Assembly: GCA_023485505.1 (NCBI GenBank)
Contig: JAMCZN010000010.1
Span: forward strand, 1 to 33,709
Direction: 5' to 3'
DNA from: Candidatus Martarchaeota archaeon
GTDB lineage: Archaea > Micrarchaeota > Micrarchaeia > Micrarchaeales > Micrarchaeaceae
DNA: 33,709 nucleotides
This document shows, piece by piece, positions 7,244 through 14,534 of this stretch. Position 1 is the first letter of the stretch. The number at the start of each line of letters is the position of its first letter. A model generated the notes under the pieces. That model saw nothing but the letters and a program-made list of their open reading frames with translations. It did not search any database and was not told where the DNA came from. The translations under genes were made by a program, and so were the position numbers.

Positions 7244-7729
7244 GTGTGGAGAAGAACAACGAATCCTTCCGATTCTAAACCGGAGACTGAAAAGGTATTG
7301 GTCGGAATTAATTATGATAAGCTGGCGTCATTGTATAGGCTTCCAATCTATCCGGGCGAGGACCTTGAAAAATCCAGACAAGGCATACGGAACGCGATAG
7401 TTATTGCGATAGAGAGAGGAAGAGAAGACGATGTGACTGCGCTGCGCGGGATTTTGTTCAATCTGATGATCGATGCGTACACTGAAGCATTGAAAGAGGA
7501 CAACTCAAGGCACCTTGACTCCATAATCACGATAATTTCAGACATGGAGCCACTTGAAAGGCTATTGCGTGATCCGGAGACAGCCACAAGAAACAAGATC
7601 AAAAGACTTAAGGCGCTGCAGGAGCACGATTCGGGATTAAGATCGGAGAGGACAAAAAGGACTTACGCGAACCGAGGAGTCCAGCCAAGAAGGATAGGCT
7701 CTGAAGAGATAGCATATGAAAGCCGCTAG
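7244..7729 (+). CDS. helical protein of unknown function
   Basis: 161 residues, predominantly alpha-helical and charged. The body from about residue 22 (INYDKLASLYRLPIYPGEDL) runs through a long helical stretch to ERLLRDPETATRNKIKRLKA and ends in a basic, disordered-looking tail (SERTKRTYANRGVQPRRIG). I do not recognise a family. The GTG start is supported by GTGAT three nucleotides upstream, the same spacing seen before alba and padR. The basic tail would suit nucleic acid or ribosome binding, but that is inference. It follows ndk by 73 nt, beyond the terminator, and overlaps the convergent MIP18-like gene by 4 nt. Confidence 0.7.
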   Translation: MWRRTTNPSDSKPETEKVLVGINYDKLASLYRLPIYPGEDLEKSRQGIRNAIVIAIERGREDDVTALRGILFNLMIDAYTEALKEDNSRHLDSIITIISDMEPLERLLRDPETATRNKIKRLKALQEHDSGLRSERTKRTYANRGVQPRRIGSEEIAYESR

Positions 7730-8022
7730 GCTCTTGCATACTTGAGCTCATCGCTCATCATCTCCGGATTCCACATTGGATCCCACACCAGATCGATATC
7801 GACTTTTCCTATATTCTGGATTGCTTCAAGCCTCAGCTGCACATCAGCAAGTATTATGCTTATCACCGGGCACATAGGGCTCGTCATTGTAAGGGTAACC
7901 TTCACGTTCTTTCCTTCCATTATTTTTATATTGTATATTAGCCCCAGGCTCACTATGTCCGCACCCATTTCCGGATCAACACACTTTGTCAGCGCTTCTA
8001 TTGCGTCTTTTGTAGTTACCAT
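7726..8022 (-). CDS. MIP18/DUF59 family Fe-S assembly factor
   Basis: Proteins of this family (PaaD, SufT, eukaryotic MIP18/CIA2) help mature iron-sulfur proteins. The 98-residue protein has the usual order: an N-terminal helix with KDAIEALTKCVDPE, the GADIVSLGLIYNIKI segment, strand VKVTLTMTSPMCP carrying the conserved Cys of the family, and the C-terminal VDIDLVWDPMWNPEMM. Length and motifs are complete. The ATG at 8022 is preceded by a minus-strand TATA-like element (TCTTAAATATTATT, about 8076-8089). It is monocistronic and convergent with the preceding gene. The client proteins cannot be inferred. Confidence 0.88.
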   Translation of the reverse strand: MVTTKDAIEALTKCVDPEMGADIVSLGLIYNIKIMEGKNVKVTLTMTSPMCPVISIILADVQLRLEAIQNIGKVDIDLVWDPMWNPEMMSDELKYARA

Positions 8023-8138
8023 AGTATCATGCGACAGGTATTCGGTAAAATTACGTTAATACTTACCAGCTAATAATATTTAAGAATAAGCAATCAATAA
8101 ATATCTGCCTAATTAAGTTTAGAGCAGAGGTAATATTT

Positions 8139-8306
8139 ATGGCCAGGTTAGTCGTTAGGGAGCCCAAAGGAGAGGTGAAGAAAGAAACGATGGGATTGCT
8201 TAGAAATTTTGCAGCTGAAATTGACGCCTGGGGAAAAGAGATAGAACAGGGCACGATATCGCCGTTTATCGCATTGAACTTGATAAGAAATCCGGCTAGC
8301 CAATAA
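8139..8306 (+). CDS. 55-residue protein of unknown function
   Basis: A frame from ATG at 8139 to TAA at 8304-8306 starts MARLVVREPKGEVKKETMG and continues through LLRNFAAEIDAWGKEIEQG. Codon use resembles neighbouring genes, AGAGG lies 8 nt upstream, and a TATA-like box (TCAATAAATATCTG, about 8094-8107) stands about 40 nt before the start. It looks like a short strand followed by an amphipathic helix. No family is recognised. The minus-strand frames across the same bases look like shadows. It stands alone, 82 nt before the MFS gene. Confidence 0.55.
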   Translation: MARLVVREPKGEVKKETMGLLRNFAAEIDAWGKEIEQGTISPFIALNLIRNPASQ

Positions 8307-8388
8307 TTGGGTCCGTTCTGAATTTACTTTCACATTTTCAAACTGCAATGCTTTTAGCCTTTTCAATAGCTAATAATCCAGTGACCAG

Positions 8389-10131
8389 ATGGCTGACAAG
8401 CGCATGCGCTCAAAATATGAATATGACATAGAGGAGCAGAGCCGTGAAAGCAAATATGGAAAGGGTTACAAGTGGATAGCGCTATCAAACACTACACTTG
8501 GGGCGCTTATGAGCGCCATAAACGGCTCCATACTCATAATATCCCTGCCTGCATTGTTCACCGGGATGGGCGTGAACCCGTTGCTTCCAAGCAACATTGC
8601 GCTCCTTCTTTGGCTCCTTCTCGGATATACCATAGCAAGCACGATAATGATGGTGAGCATAGGAAGGCTATCAGACATGTTTGGACGGGTAAAGCTCTAC
8701 AATATGGGATTCCTTATTTTCACGATATGCGCGATACTGCTGTACATATCGTCCGTGTACATACTTGGCACTGTTGGAGTGCTGGTGCTGATTATACTGA
8801 GAATATTCCAGGGCTTTGGCTCTGCATTCCTGTTTGCAAATGGAACTGCCATAATAACAGACGCATTCCCGTACAGCATGAGAGGAAGGGCCATGGGTTT
8901 CAACCAGATAGCGGGCGTGGGAGGGAGTCTTGTCGGTTTGTTGCTTGGGGGCGTGCTAGCCGCCATCGATTGGCACCTGATATTCCTCGTAAGCGTCCCG
9001 ATAGGCATCTTTGGGACGGTGTGGGCATACCTCATGCTGCATGAGATAGCCATAATAAAAAAGGGGCAGAAGTTCGATCTGCTTGGCAATGTATCTTTCG
9101 CAGTGATGCTTCTTTCAGCGATGCTTGCGATGACTTACGGGCTGCTTCCTTACGGGAACAGCACTACAGGATGGGGCAGCCCTTGGATAATCCTTATGCT
9201 GCTAATAGCGGCGGTGGCGCTCATCACGTTCGTATTTTCCGAAAAACGGGCAAAGGAGCCAATGTTCAGGTTAAACCTCTTTAGGATAAGGGCGTTTGCG
9301 GCTGGAAACATCAGCATGCTTTTGGCAGGGATAGCCAGGGGCGGCCTGCAGTTCATGCTCGTGATATGGCTGCAAGGCATATGGCTGCCGTTGCACGGAG
9401 TAAGCTTTGAAAATACGCCATTGCAAAGCGCGATAGATATGACTCCGCTCGTTATTGGGTTTCTTGTTGCCGGGCCGATAAGCGGATATCTGTCTGACAG
9501 ATATGGGGCGAGGACTTTCTCGACCCTGGGCATGGTGGTGAATGTCGTTGGATTCATTATGCTTTCGCTTTTGCCCGCAAATTTCGTGTACTGGGAGTTT
9601 GCCGCGATAATAGCGTTCCTTGGGATTGGCCAGGGCCTTTTTGCGGCACCAAACACGGCAGCCATAATGAATTCGTTGCCTCCCGAACAAAGGGGCTCAG
9701 GTTCCGGCATGAGGGCCACGCTGGTCAATGCGTCGTTCATGCTCAGCCTTGTGGTGTTCTTTACGCTTTTAATCATAGGAATGGCGCAACCATTGACAAG
9801 CGCAGTGTACAATGGCCTCACAGCGCAGGGAGTCTCCGCACAAATCGCCCATCAGGTGGCGAGCCTTCCGCCGACATCTGCCTTGTTCTCGGCATTGCTT
9901 GGCTACAATCCATTCAAGACCATAATACCAAAGAGCACGCTTGCAAACATGTCACAGACCCAGTCCAACACAATAACCGGCACCAACTTCTTCCCAAGCA
10001 TAATATCCAAACCATTCATGGACGGAATGCAGGTCGTGCTGTACCTTGCAGCAGGAATGGCTTTTGTCGCAGCAATAGCATCGGCGCTTCGCGGAAAGAG
10101 GTATATAAGGGAGCTCGATGGAAGACACTGA
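8389..10131 (+). CDS. DHA2-type major facilitator transporter
   Basis: A drug:H+ antiporter-like permease of the EmrB/QacA class, expected in the cell membrane with 14 transmembrane segments. After a charged cytoplasmic N-terminus of about 25 residues come hydrophobic segments such as ALMSAINGSILIISLPALF, the MFS motif A GRLSDMFGRVKLY (loop 2-3), the motif-C-like FNQIAGVGGSLVGLLLGGVL, and a second-half motif-A echo GYLSDRYGARTFS. A long external loop lies before the last segment (about residues 470-550). At 580 residues it is slightly longer than typical DHA2 members (470-520). The Asp in motif A is kept. GTGAC lies 3 nt before the ATG. The substrate is not predictable; the adjacent oxidoreductase may be co-transcribed (55 nt apart). 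Confidence 0.9.
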   Translation: MADKRMRSKYEYDIEEQSRESKYGKGYKWIALSNTTLGALMSAINGSILIISLPALFTGMGVNPLLPSNIALLLWLLLGYTIASTIMMVSIGRLSDMFGRVKLYNMGFLIFTICAILLYISSVYILGTVGVLVLIILRIFQGFGSAFLFANGTAIITDAFPYSMRGRAMGFNQIAGVGGSLVGLLLGGVLAAIDWHLIFLVSVPIGIFGTVWAYLMLHEIAIIKKGQKFDLLGNVSFAVMLLSAMLAMTYGLLPYGNSTTGWGSPWIILMLLIAAVALITFVFSEKRAKEPMFRLNLFRIRAFAAGNISMLLAGIARGGLQFMLVIWLQGIWLPLHGVSFENTPLQSAIDMTPLVIGFLVAGPISGYLSDRYGARTFSTLGMVVNVVGFIMLSLLPANFVYWEFAAIIAFLGIGQGLFAAPNTAAIMNSLPPEQRGSGSGMRATLVNASFMLSLVVFFTLLIIGMAQPLTSAVYNGLTAQGVSAQIAHQVASLPPTSALFSALLGYNPFKTIIPKSTLANMSQTQSNTITGTNFFPSIISKPFMDGMQVVLYLAAGMAFVAAIASALRGKRYIRELDGRH

Positions 10132-10185
10132 CAAATGGAACCTATAAAAACGTTAAAGGACAGTATAAAACCAGAGGGTGACATT

Positions 10186-11172
10186 ATGGAAGTTAAGATA
10201 AAGGAATTGCAAAAGTTAGGATTGCAGACGCTGCAGAAATACGACCATTCTAAGGAAGACGCAAACATGATACTTGATGTGCTGATGTATGCACAACTCA
10301 GGGGCAACAACCAGGGGCTCGTGAAGCTCATAGGGAATGGATACAGGAGGCACCCAAATGCCAAAGCGCCTTCAATAACCAAGGATACGAAGCTCTCGGC
10401 ATTGATTAACGGAAATCTTTCGCCGGGAATAGTGGTGATGAAGATGGCAACAGCGCTTGCCATAAAGAAAGCCAAGGAATACGGTTTTGGGATTGTCGGG
10501 ACAAACAGCACAAATTCCTCGACTGGCGCCATAGGTTACTATGCAAAGGAGATCGCAAAGGAGGGGTTTATCGGAATGGCATTCGCAGGTTCTCCGGAAC
10601 TAATAGCAATGCACGGCTCATCCCAGCCCATATTTGGCACAAACCCAATAGCAGTGGCAGTGCCCTCTAAGGAAGATCCAATAGTGTTGGACATGGCAAC
10701 TGCTGCAATCCCGTTCTTCGGTCTTGTCGAAGCCAAGACTGCAGGTAAAAAGATTCCGGAAGGCCTTGCATATGACAAGGAGGGAAACAGGACAACAGAT
10801 CCTGCAAAAGCACTGGAGGGAGCAGTCATGGCCTTCGGTGGACACAAGGGAGCCGGGCTTGCTATGATAATAGAGGTGCTTACGGGTCCATTGGTAAAGG
10901 CATCATTTTCAACAGTCGGCGACGTATCGAACAACTGGGGCAACCTTATACTTGCAATAGACCCAGACTTATTGACAGACAAGGAGTCTTTCAAAAAGGA
11001 GGTTTCTACGATGGTAGAAAAGATAAAGGCAACAAGGAGGCTTCCAGGCGTAGACGAAATCCTAGTTCCTGGCGAACGCGGCGACAAACTCACAAAAAAA
11101 TATTCGACCAAAGGCAGCATAGAGATAGAGGATAACCTTTACAATGAAATAAAGAAAGCCGCAGCCAAGTAA
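10186..11172 (+). CDS. Ldh_2 family NAD(P)-dependent oxidoreductase, atypical active site
   Basis: The family (MdhI/ComC, sulfolactate, ureidoglycolate and malate dehydrogenases) reduces 2-oxoacids using an unusual non-Rossmann fold. Family landmarks are clear: IFGTNPIAVAVPS, PIVLDMATAA, and AMAFGGHKGAGLAMIIEVLTG. Two conserved sites differ. Where most members have RG-x-x-SHG, this has RGNNQG (39-44), and where most have N-H-F-G-x-x-G-Y-Y, this has SSTGAIGYYA (111-120), so both usual histidines are absent. I recall archaeal relatives with the STGAIGYYA form, so this may be a subgroup trait. The start at 10186 has GAGGGTGA upstream and gives 328 residues; an upstream ATG at 10135 would add 17 unrelated residues. 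A TATA-like CCTATAAAAAC (10140-10150) precedes it. Confidence 0.82.
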   Translation: MEVKIKELQKLGLQTLQKYDHSKEDANMILDVLMYAQLRGNNQGLVKLIGNGYRRHPNAKAPSITKDTKLSALINGNLSPGIVVMKMATALAIKKAKEYGFGIVGTNSTNSSTGAIGYYAKEIAKEGFIGMAFAGSPELIAMHGSSQPIFGTNPIAVAVPSKEDPIVLDMATAAIPFFGLVEAKTAGKKIPEGLAYDKEGNRTTDPAKALEGAVMAFGGHKGAGLAMIIEVLTGPLVKASFSTVGDVSNNWGNLILAIDPDLLTDKESFKKEVSTMVEKIKATRRLPGVDEILVPGERGDKLTKKYSTKGSIEIEDNLYNEIKKAAAK

Positions 11173-11267
11173 CACAGGTATAAAATCGTTTTACGCAGCA
11201 GCCCATTTGAAGGAGACTTCATGCAATTAGATTCCTGACGATTGCACCGATAACCCGTATAGGAAAC

Positions 11268-11292
11268 ATTATATATCTCAAATGAGAGATAT
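11268..11292. promoter_or_regulatory. TATA box overlapped by an inverted repeat, before the HAD gene
   Basis: CATTATATATC (11268-11278) is a TATA-like box about 28-38 nt before the start. ATATCTC (11273-11279) and GAGATAT (11286-11292) form a perfect 7-bp inverted repeat with a 6-nt spacer. It overlaps the box and ends about 10 nt before the coding region, which suits a repressor site. The remaining gap 11173-11267 shows no gene. Confidence 0.45.
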
Positions 11293-11310
11293 CGGTATAT
11301 AGTGGGTTAT

Positions 11311-11898
11311 ATGCTTGGCGCCAGGAAGGTAGTCAGCTTTGATATTGATGGCACTATTGTTAACACTCTTGACAACACCAAGCTCGTCGTAAATAGGCTT
11401 TTTGGAGTAGATGTAAATGACGCAGACATAAGGAAGCTTGGCCTTACCAAATCCTTATACATGTTGAATCGTGAGCAAATCCTTATGGCCTTTTCAGAAG
11501 TATGGAAAAGGCCGGAAGAGATAAGGCTTATTGACCCGAGCATCCCCGGATGCATAGACGAGATAAAATCTAACGGCTATGATATTGCGATACTAACTGC
11601 AAGCTACGGTGAGGACCGTTTCATCAAGAGGGTGCTTGCCATCAACAACATTAGTTACGACAATTATTACCACGTAAACGACCAATTGAAAAAGAAGGAT
11701 GCAAATGTTGACATACACGCAGATGATTCCATAACGGTAATAAACTCGTTCGCCGCTGCAAACCGGCCATCAATGCTGTTATTGAACTGGTGGAACGAGG
11801 ATAGGCTTGATTCACTCCCAAACTCCGATGTACTATATAAATGCAAAGACTGGAAGGAGATGACAGATCTGCTTTGCAGCGACGGGCTCCAAAAATAA
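11311..11898 (+). CDS. HAD-superfamily hydrolase, 5'-nucleotidase-like
   Basis: HAD hydrolases form a phospho-aspartate intermediate. Motif I is VVSFDIDGTIV with both Asp residues; motif II is DIAILTAS; motif III is plausibly the Lys in DQLKKKDANV; motif IV is DIHADDS. The cap is small and helical, with the pattern of the 5'(3')-deoxyribonucleotidase/NT5C-like group. Size (about 195 residues) fits. The start is uncertain: ATG at 11311, or GTG at 11302 if the mRNA is leaderless, since the TATA centre is about 28 nt before 11302. The substrate may be a nucleotide or a small sugar phosphate. It stands as a single gene between the Ldh_2 gene and the PadR module. Confidence 0.8.
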   Translation: MLGARKVVSFDIDGTIVNTLDNTKLVVNRLFGVDVNDADIRKLGLTKSLYMLNREQILMAFSEVWKRPEEIRLIDPSIPGCIDEIKSNGYDIAILTASYGEDRFIKRVLAINNISYDNYYHVNDQLKKKDANVDIHADDSITVINSFAAANRPSMLLLNWWNEDRLDSLPNSDVLYKCKDWKEMTDLLCSDGLQK

Positions 11899-11922
11899 TC
11901 AATTTTGGAACACGTTTTCCAC

Positions 11923-11983
11923 AAATATTTAAATACTTTTTCTGCGCTATAGTTTATAATTAAACTAGTTTAAATTTAAACTA
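11923..11983. promoter_or_regulatory. padR promoter with two tandem 18-bp palindromes
   Basis: A TATA-like stretch AAATATTTAAATACTT (11923-11938) is followed by TAGTTTATAATTAAACTA (11950-11967; near-perfect) and TAGTTTAAATTTAAACTA (11966-11983; perfect). The two share a CTAG centre and are spaced 16 bp. The expected transcription start falls inside the first. GTGATTGA, the ribosome binding site, follows directly. The arrangement suits two cooperatively bound dimers of the PadR protein encoded next. Confidence 0.65.
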
Positions 11984-11992
11984 TGTGATTGA

Positions 11993-12385
11993 ATGGGACG
12001 CACCGGAGGGCATTTTGGGGTCACTGACCCTCAAGACCTTTTTGAAGACAATGCAATAAGAAGGACAATAAGAAGGAGCGTGCTCAAAGTAGTGCTATTG
12101 AGATGGATAGATAAAAAACCGAGCAACCCATATGAAATAATAAAATATATGCGCATAGGCAGACTTGGCCACATGGCGCATCTTGCTACCTCGTCACTGA
12201 AAAATGATATTTATAACACACTGAGCGCATTGGAAAAATCGGGTTATATAAAAGCGAAGGCGAAGACGGAGAACGGGCGTGTTAAAAAGTACTACACGAT
12301 TACACCAACAGGAAAAAGGGCATTGGCGGAGAGCAGGAAGGTACTAAAAAGGTCCATAAGGGAAATCTCTAATCTATTAGACTAG
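11993..12385 (+). CDS. PadR-family transcriptional regulator
   Basis: PadR proteins are dimeric winged-helix repressors, often controlling a neighbouring exporter. Residues about 28-115 give the fold: RRSVLKVVLLRWIDKKPSNPYEIIKYM, then IYNTLSALEKSGYIKA, the wing ENGRVKKYYTITPTGK, and a C-terminal dimer helix. A His- and Gly-containing N-terminal extension of about 25 residues is unusual. The gene is 8 nt from the ABC ATPase and is surely co-transcribed with it. Two tandem palindromes stand at its promoter, so it probably represses its own operon. The ligand that relieves repression is unknown. GTGAT lies 3 nt before ATG. Confidence 0.87.
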   Translation: MGRTGGHFGVTDPQDLFEDNAIRRTIRRSVLKVVLLRWIDKKPSNPYEIIKYMRIGRLGHMAHLATSSLKNDIYNTLSALEKSGYIKAKAKTENGRVKKYYTITPTGKRALAESRKVLKRSIREISNLLD

Positions 12386-12392
12386 TGGAGGC

Positions 12393-13391
12393 ATGGCAAC
12401 TCAAAAAAGCATAATAAAGGTAGAAAGGCTCGTAAAGAAATTCGGAGACTTCACGGCAGTAAACAACATAGACCTTGACATAAAGGAAGGCGAGATATTT
12501 GGGCTGCTTGGCCCAAATGGGGCGGGAAAGACCACAACGATAAATGTGCTTCTCTCCTTGCTCAAACCAACCTCCGGAAAAGTGACCATAAACGGCCTGG
12601 ATGTTTCGAAACACCCAGAGGAGGTAAAGCAGATGATAGGTCTAATGACCCAAGAGACAGTAGTAGAGGGAGACCTTACAGGAACGCAGAACCTGATGCT
12701 TTTTGCAGAACTATACCATATAGACAAAGTCAAGAGGGAAAAGGCAGTGAAAACGGCGCTTGAAGAGTCAGACTTAATGAACTTTGCAAACGCGCAGGCA
12801 GGCACCTATTCAGGTGGAATGCAAAGAAGGCTCGGATTGGTAAAGGCGATGCTGCATGAGCCAAAGATACTGATACTTGACGAGCCAACAACAGGCCTTG
12901 ATGTGCAGAACAGGGTAACGATGTGGAAGAGGATAAAGGAGCTCAATGCAAATGGGACGACGATATTGATGACAACCCAATACCTTGAAGAGGCAGATGA
13001 GCTCTGCAGCAGGATAGCGATAATAGACCACGGAAAGATAGCCGCACAGGGAACACCTTCAGAACTCAAGAAGCTCGCTTCGGATGGAGACATACTCGAG
13101 GTTGTCACAAAAATGGATGAGATACCGAAATTGCTCAATCTGTTAAAAACCAAATTTCACATCATTGGTACATCTACTGGGGAAAATGTCACCGCCCCGC
13201 TCGGGAAAGATGCAAGGAAGCAGTTTGTCAGGATTTCAGAGGCTATAGAAAAGGAGGATATAACCATATTCTCGATAGGCATGCATTTGCCAACTATTGA
13301 CGACGTGTTCATAAAGCTCACCGGTTCCACGATGAGGGACACGCTCGGAGAAAAAACCACAGGAAGGATGCCAATGATGGGAAGAAGGTGA
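12393..13391 (+). CDS. ABC transporter ATP-binding protein, DrrA-like
   Basis: The nucleotide-binding subunit of an ABC-2 type exporter. Walker A is GPNGAGKTT (40-48), the signature is YSGGM (139-143) and Walker B is ILILDEPTTGLD (159-170). The H-loop position is Gln196 (TTQYLEEADEL), as is common in DrrA-type ATPases. The C-terminal region (about 230-332) is the DrrA-type accessory domain with a basic tail rich in Met, Gly and Arg. GGAGG precedes the ATG. The permease gene follows after 4 nt. The daunorubicin-resistance relatives suggest export of an amphipathic compound or lipid, but archaeal members are mostly uncharacterised. Confidence 0.93.
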   Translation: MATQKSIIKVERLVKKFGDFTAVNNIDLDIKEGEIFGLLGPNGAGKTTTINVLLSLLKPTSGKVTINGLDVSKHPEEVKQMIGLMTQETVVEGDLTGTQNLMLFAELYHIDKVKREKAVKTALEESDLMNFANAQAGTYSGGMQRRLGLVKAMLHEPKILILDEPTTGLDVQNRVTMWKRIKELNANGTTILMTTQYLEEADELCSRIAIIDHGKIAAQGTPSELKKLASDGDILEVVTKMDEIPKLLNLLKTKFHIIGTSTGENVTAPLGKDARKQFVRISEAIEKEDITIFSIGMHLPTIDDVFIKLTGSTMRDTLGEKTTGRMPMMGRR

Positions 13392-13395
13392 TGTA

Positions 13396-14508
13396 ATGAG
13401 CTTGTGGGTAGATACATTTACGCTGTACAAAAGGGAAATGCTGATATTCAGGAGCAACCTTAGGACAAACATACTGCGTTCTGTGATGTTCCCCATAGTC
13501 ATACTGCTCTTCTTTGGCAACCTTGGATCAAGCATAACTGGCGTTCCCGTCGCGATAGTTAACTATGCGAATAACATGCAGGCAACGCAGTTCATCAACA
13601 GCCTCCAAACAAACCATGACATGCTTGTTAGCGCAGTAACAACACAGGACGCCGCTTTCAAGATGCTAAATACGGGCACGGTCTCTTTCGTTATTGTGAT
13701 ACTTCAAAATTTCCCATCGCTATCACAAAGCGCACCGTCCATAGATGTTTATTATGCAAATACGCAGTACACGGTTACGGGGGCGATAATCCCCGCAATA
13801 GAGGCGGCAGCTGAAAAATTCGGTGCAAGCGTAAATGCAAACCAACCAAGCCAACAGAATAGCAACATACAGGTGACCCCGATAAGCGGAGCCAGTGGAA
13901 GTTATAAGGATTACCTGTTTGCCGCTGTTCTTGCGATGACAGTAATGTTCGGGAGCATATTTACCGGAGGAACCTCACTCATAAGTGACAGGCAGATGGG
14001 TAATCTCAAGACATTCCTTGTCGCGCCGATAAGGAAAGAGGCAATAATAGTAAGCAGAATATTTGCAAGCGCGACAACATCCCTCATGTATGGCGTCACA
14101 ACCCTTATCGTCGGGACGGTGCTCGGTGCCCACATCGCAATGGGGTTGCTTGGCGCATTTGTAATACTGCTAATACTTATGCCGCTTTCAATTGGATTCA
14201 CTTCTGTAGCGATAACATTGGCAAACAGGATCAAGAAATTCGACGTTTACGTGCTCGCCTCACAGATGATAATCCTCCCGCTATGGTTCTTATCGGGAAG
14301 CTTTTTCCCGACAACAAGCCTGCCATCATGGCTTTACTGGCTCAGCGTGATAGACCCCGTCACTTACGCGACTACGGGGATGAGGGACATAGTTCTGACC
14401 GGAGCTTATCCGACAAGCGAGATTATAACGGATACGATAGCGCTTGCGGTTTTCATAGTCGTTTTCATTTACATTAGCATAAGGTCTTTCAAGAAGACAA
14501 TAGAGTGA
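13396..14508 (+). CDS. ABC-2 type permease
   Basis: The membrane subunit partnering the ATPase just upstream. It has an N-terminal cytoplasmic coupling segment, a first membrane helix (about residues 27-46, ILRSVMFPIVILLFFGNLG), a large outside domain of about 130 residues, then five or so hydrophobic segments. These include YLFAAVLAMTVMFGSIFTGG and ILPLWFLSGSFFPTTSLPSW, the latter ending in the family's SVIDPVTYATTGMRDIV signature. Size is usual. GGTGAT lies 3 nt before the ATG and overlaps the end of the ATPase gene. The large external domain and the following CARDB-like gene suggest that the system acts at the cell surface. Confidence 0.9.
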   Translation: MSLWVDTFTLYKREMLIFRSNLRTNILRSVMFPIVILLFFGNLGSSITGVPVAIVNYANNMQATQFINSLQTNHDMLVSAVTTQDAAFKMLNTGTVSFVIVILQNFPSLSQSAPSIDVYYANTQYTVTGAIIPAIEAAAEKFGASVNANQPSQQNSNIQVTPISGASGSYKDYLFAAVLAMTVMFGSIFTGGTSLISDRQMGNLKTFLVAPIRKEAIIVSRIFASATTSLMYGVTTLIVGTVLGAHIAMGLLGAFVILLILMPLSIGFTSVAITLANRIKKFDVYVLASQMIILPLWFLSGSFFPTTSLPSWLYWLSVIDPVTYATTGMRDIVLTGAYPTSEIITDTIALAVFIVVFIYISIRSFKKTIE

Positions 14509-14534
14509 TATTAATGGAATTTATTGGTGAAATT

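Noticed and set aside
8063-8366. Two minus-strand frames between the MIP18-like and MFS genes
   Set aside because: The plus-strand 55-residue frame is better supported by promoter, binding site and codon use.
14505-14534. Starting the CARDB-like protein at GTG 14505
   Set aside because: It would overlap the permease stop and add ten residues before a complete signal peptide; GGTGA points to 14535.
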